A stretch of DNA of 64,000 nt from Trebonia sp963811335 (GTDB lineage: Bacteria; Actinomycetota; Actinomycetes; Streptosporangiales; Streptosporangiaceae), in NCBI GenBank assembly GCA_963811335.1, contig CAWERB010000003.1, positions 87,973 to 151,972 of the forward strand. Direction: 5' to 3'. Positions 63,166 to 64,000 of the stretch are shown here, one piece after another (within the stretch, counting starts at the first letter, position 1; each line of letters begins with the position of its first letter). Below the pieces are notes generated by a model. That model ran no database searches. It was not told the origin of the DNA and worked only from the letters and a program-made list of their open reading frames with translations. The position numbers and the translations under genes were made by a program.

Positions 63166-63873
63166 TCAATCTGATGGTTCTTCAGAATGAACCTCGGCGT
63201 CGGGGCTCGCGAGGGTGGTATCGAGGCCGGAGGCGAACACTTGCGGAGGACTGGTGGCGGCTTCAGCAACTCCCGAAAGCCAAAGCTGCCGGCGTCCGCT
63301 TTCATACAGTCGAAAAACTTTCTTCACGTGCTCGGGCTCTACATCGAACTCCTTCGCCACGGTCTCATAGATGGCCTCCAGTGATTTATGCGTCGGCGGC
63401 TTGCTGGGCGATCCGCTGCGTGATGGTTGGAAGATCAATTCGTCGGTCCGGCGCACGATGTCCCGTTCTTTTTCCATATTCTGAAATGATCGAAACACGC
63501 CGCGTCCGCCATCTTCATTGACGGTTCCCAACACCAAATTCGAGATGGATTGACGCGCCTGCTTCTCGCCGTCGCGGGCAAATCCGATCAGCTTCCGCGA
63601 AATATTGAGGAAGAATTCGCTCACCTTGTCGGGAACGGGAATGCTGTTCTCAAGGCAGATTGCGAGAACATTCCAAAGCGAGAGCGCATTTCGGTCGCGG
63701 TTATAGTTCGCGATCTCGGCGTTGAGCCGGCTGCCAACTCCGCCGTTATTTCATAGTGACAAGGTAAAGTTGTCACTTCCACCGGCGGGTATTGCCGTTC
63801 GCGGTCCTCAGGTGGCTTCGCCCGTTCGAGATTTTCCTGCCACTGCAACGCTTCGCTTTCTCACATCAGCCAT
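63166..63873 (-). CDS. Hypothetical protein (frameshifted)
   Basis: From ATG 63873 (CAGGA upstream), MADVRK, then LQWQENLERAKPPEDRERQY, VTTLPCHYEITAELAAG, then in another frame NRDRNALSLWNVLAICLENS, IPVPDKVSEFFLNISRKLIG, FRSFQNMEKERDIVRRTDEL, SLEAIYETVAKEFDVEPEHV KKVFRLYESGRRQL. About 235 residues, mostly helical, with shifts near 63850 and 63720. The ...VAKEF.V..E.VKK.F... end looks like a small helical DNA- or protein-binding unit. Not recognised. Convergent with the replication-module genes. Confidence 0.6.
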
Positions 63874-64000
63874 GGGCAAGTCCTGAGGTTTGAAAGTTGC
63901 CGTCGAGCAAGTCGGTTTAGATCAAGCTTCTATCCGTCTTGCAAATTCAAGCTCGATCAGCGGTTTTCTTTCCAGATTTTCTCGTAGGGTATTTCTTCAC

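Noticed and set aside
1..64000. CRISPR arrays, rRNA genes, origins of replication
   Set aside because: No regularly spaced repeats, rRNA-like sequence, DnaA-box clusters or iterons were recognised by eye.

Overview
The first 52.9 kb reads as a high-GC actinobacterial chromosome. The marks are a Tuf3-like EF-Tu, DUF1707 proteins, XRE-DUF5753 and DUF574 methyltransferase neighbours, a BlaI/M56 pair, HAF-repeat and SHOCT proteins, DUF2293, many GTG starts and 4-bp stop/start overlaps. At about 52.87-52.96 kb the composition changes sharply. The remaining 11 kb has much lower GC and carries genes typical of alphaproteobacterial (Rhizobiales-like) plasmids or islands: a McrB-like protein, a PDDEXK nuclease, DUF2958, a DnaN-like clamp and a DnaX-like clamp loader. 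Either this is a cross-phylum insertion or the contig is chimeric. Truncated genes on both sides of the change make a chimera a serious possibility.

Layout. 0-12.6 kb: tuf (partial), an NTase-like protein, DUF1707 proteins, a SAM methyltransferase, an Mrr-type restriction endonuclease, an esterase, a two-component pair, LapA, XRE plus DUF574 methyltransferase, a CapA lipoprotein and a TipA-like MerR regulator with a classic 19-bp-spacer promoter. 12.8-16.7 kb: two insertion sequences (ISAzo13 and IS701 families). 16.8-28.7 kb: metabolic and secreted proteins, including a BlaI/M56 pair whose putative operator also lies in front of a HAF-repeat secreted protein. 28.7-38.5 kb: one long operon of permease, two DUF1989 proteins, a urea/guanidine-type carboxylase with a separate biotin carrier, allophanate hydrolase and TetR. 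By the modern reading of this gene set it most likely feeds on guanidine rather than urea. 38.8-47.5 kb: broken genes (recombinase, thioesterase, TetR, MmyB-like) around a very large secreted repeat protein. 47.6-52.9 kb: DUF1801, DUF4242, a VapBC-type pair between direct repeats, DUF2293, a pRiA4b-ORF3 protein and a nucleotidyltransferase/HEPN pair.

Low-GC part, 53.1-63.9 kb: a McrB-like GTPase is cut short and abuts an inverted fragment resembling a DNA ligase. After it come a small exported protein, a metallophosphatase, DUF2958, a PDDEXK-like nuclease, and divergent dnaN-like and dnaX-like genes followed by three unrecognised genes. This resembles the replication and accessory module of a large plasmid, integrative element or phage.

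A general caution: about twenty genes in both halves continue in another reading frame after a single-base shift, often at G/C runs. The pattern looks like residual sequencing indels rather than mass pseudogenisation. Where one protein is recoverable by joining frames it is annotated as one gene and the shift is described.
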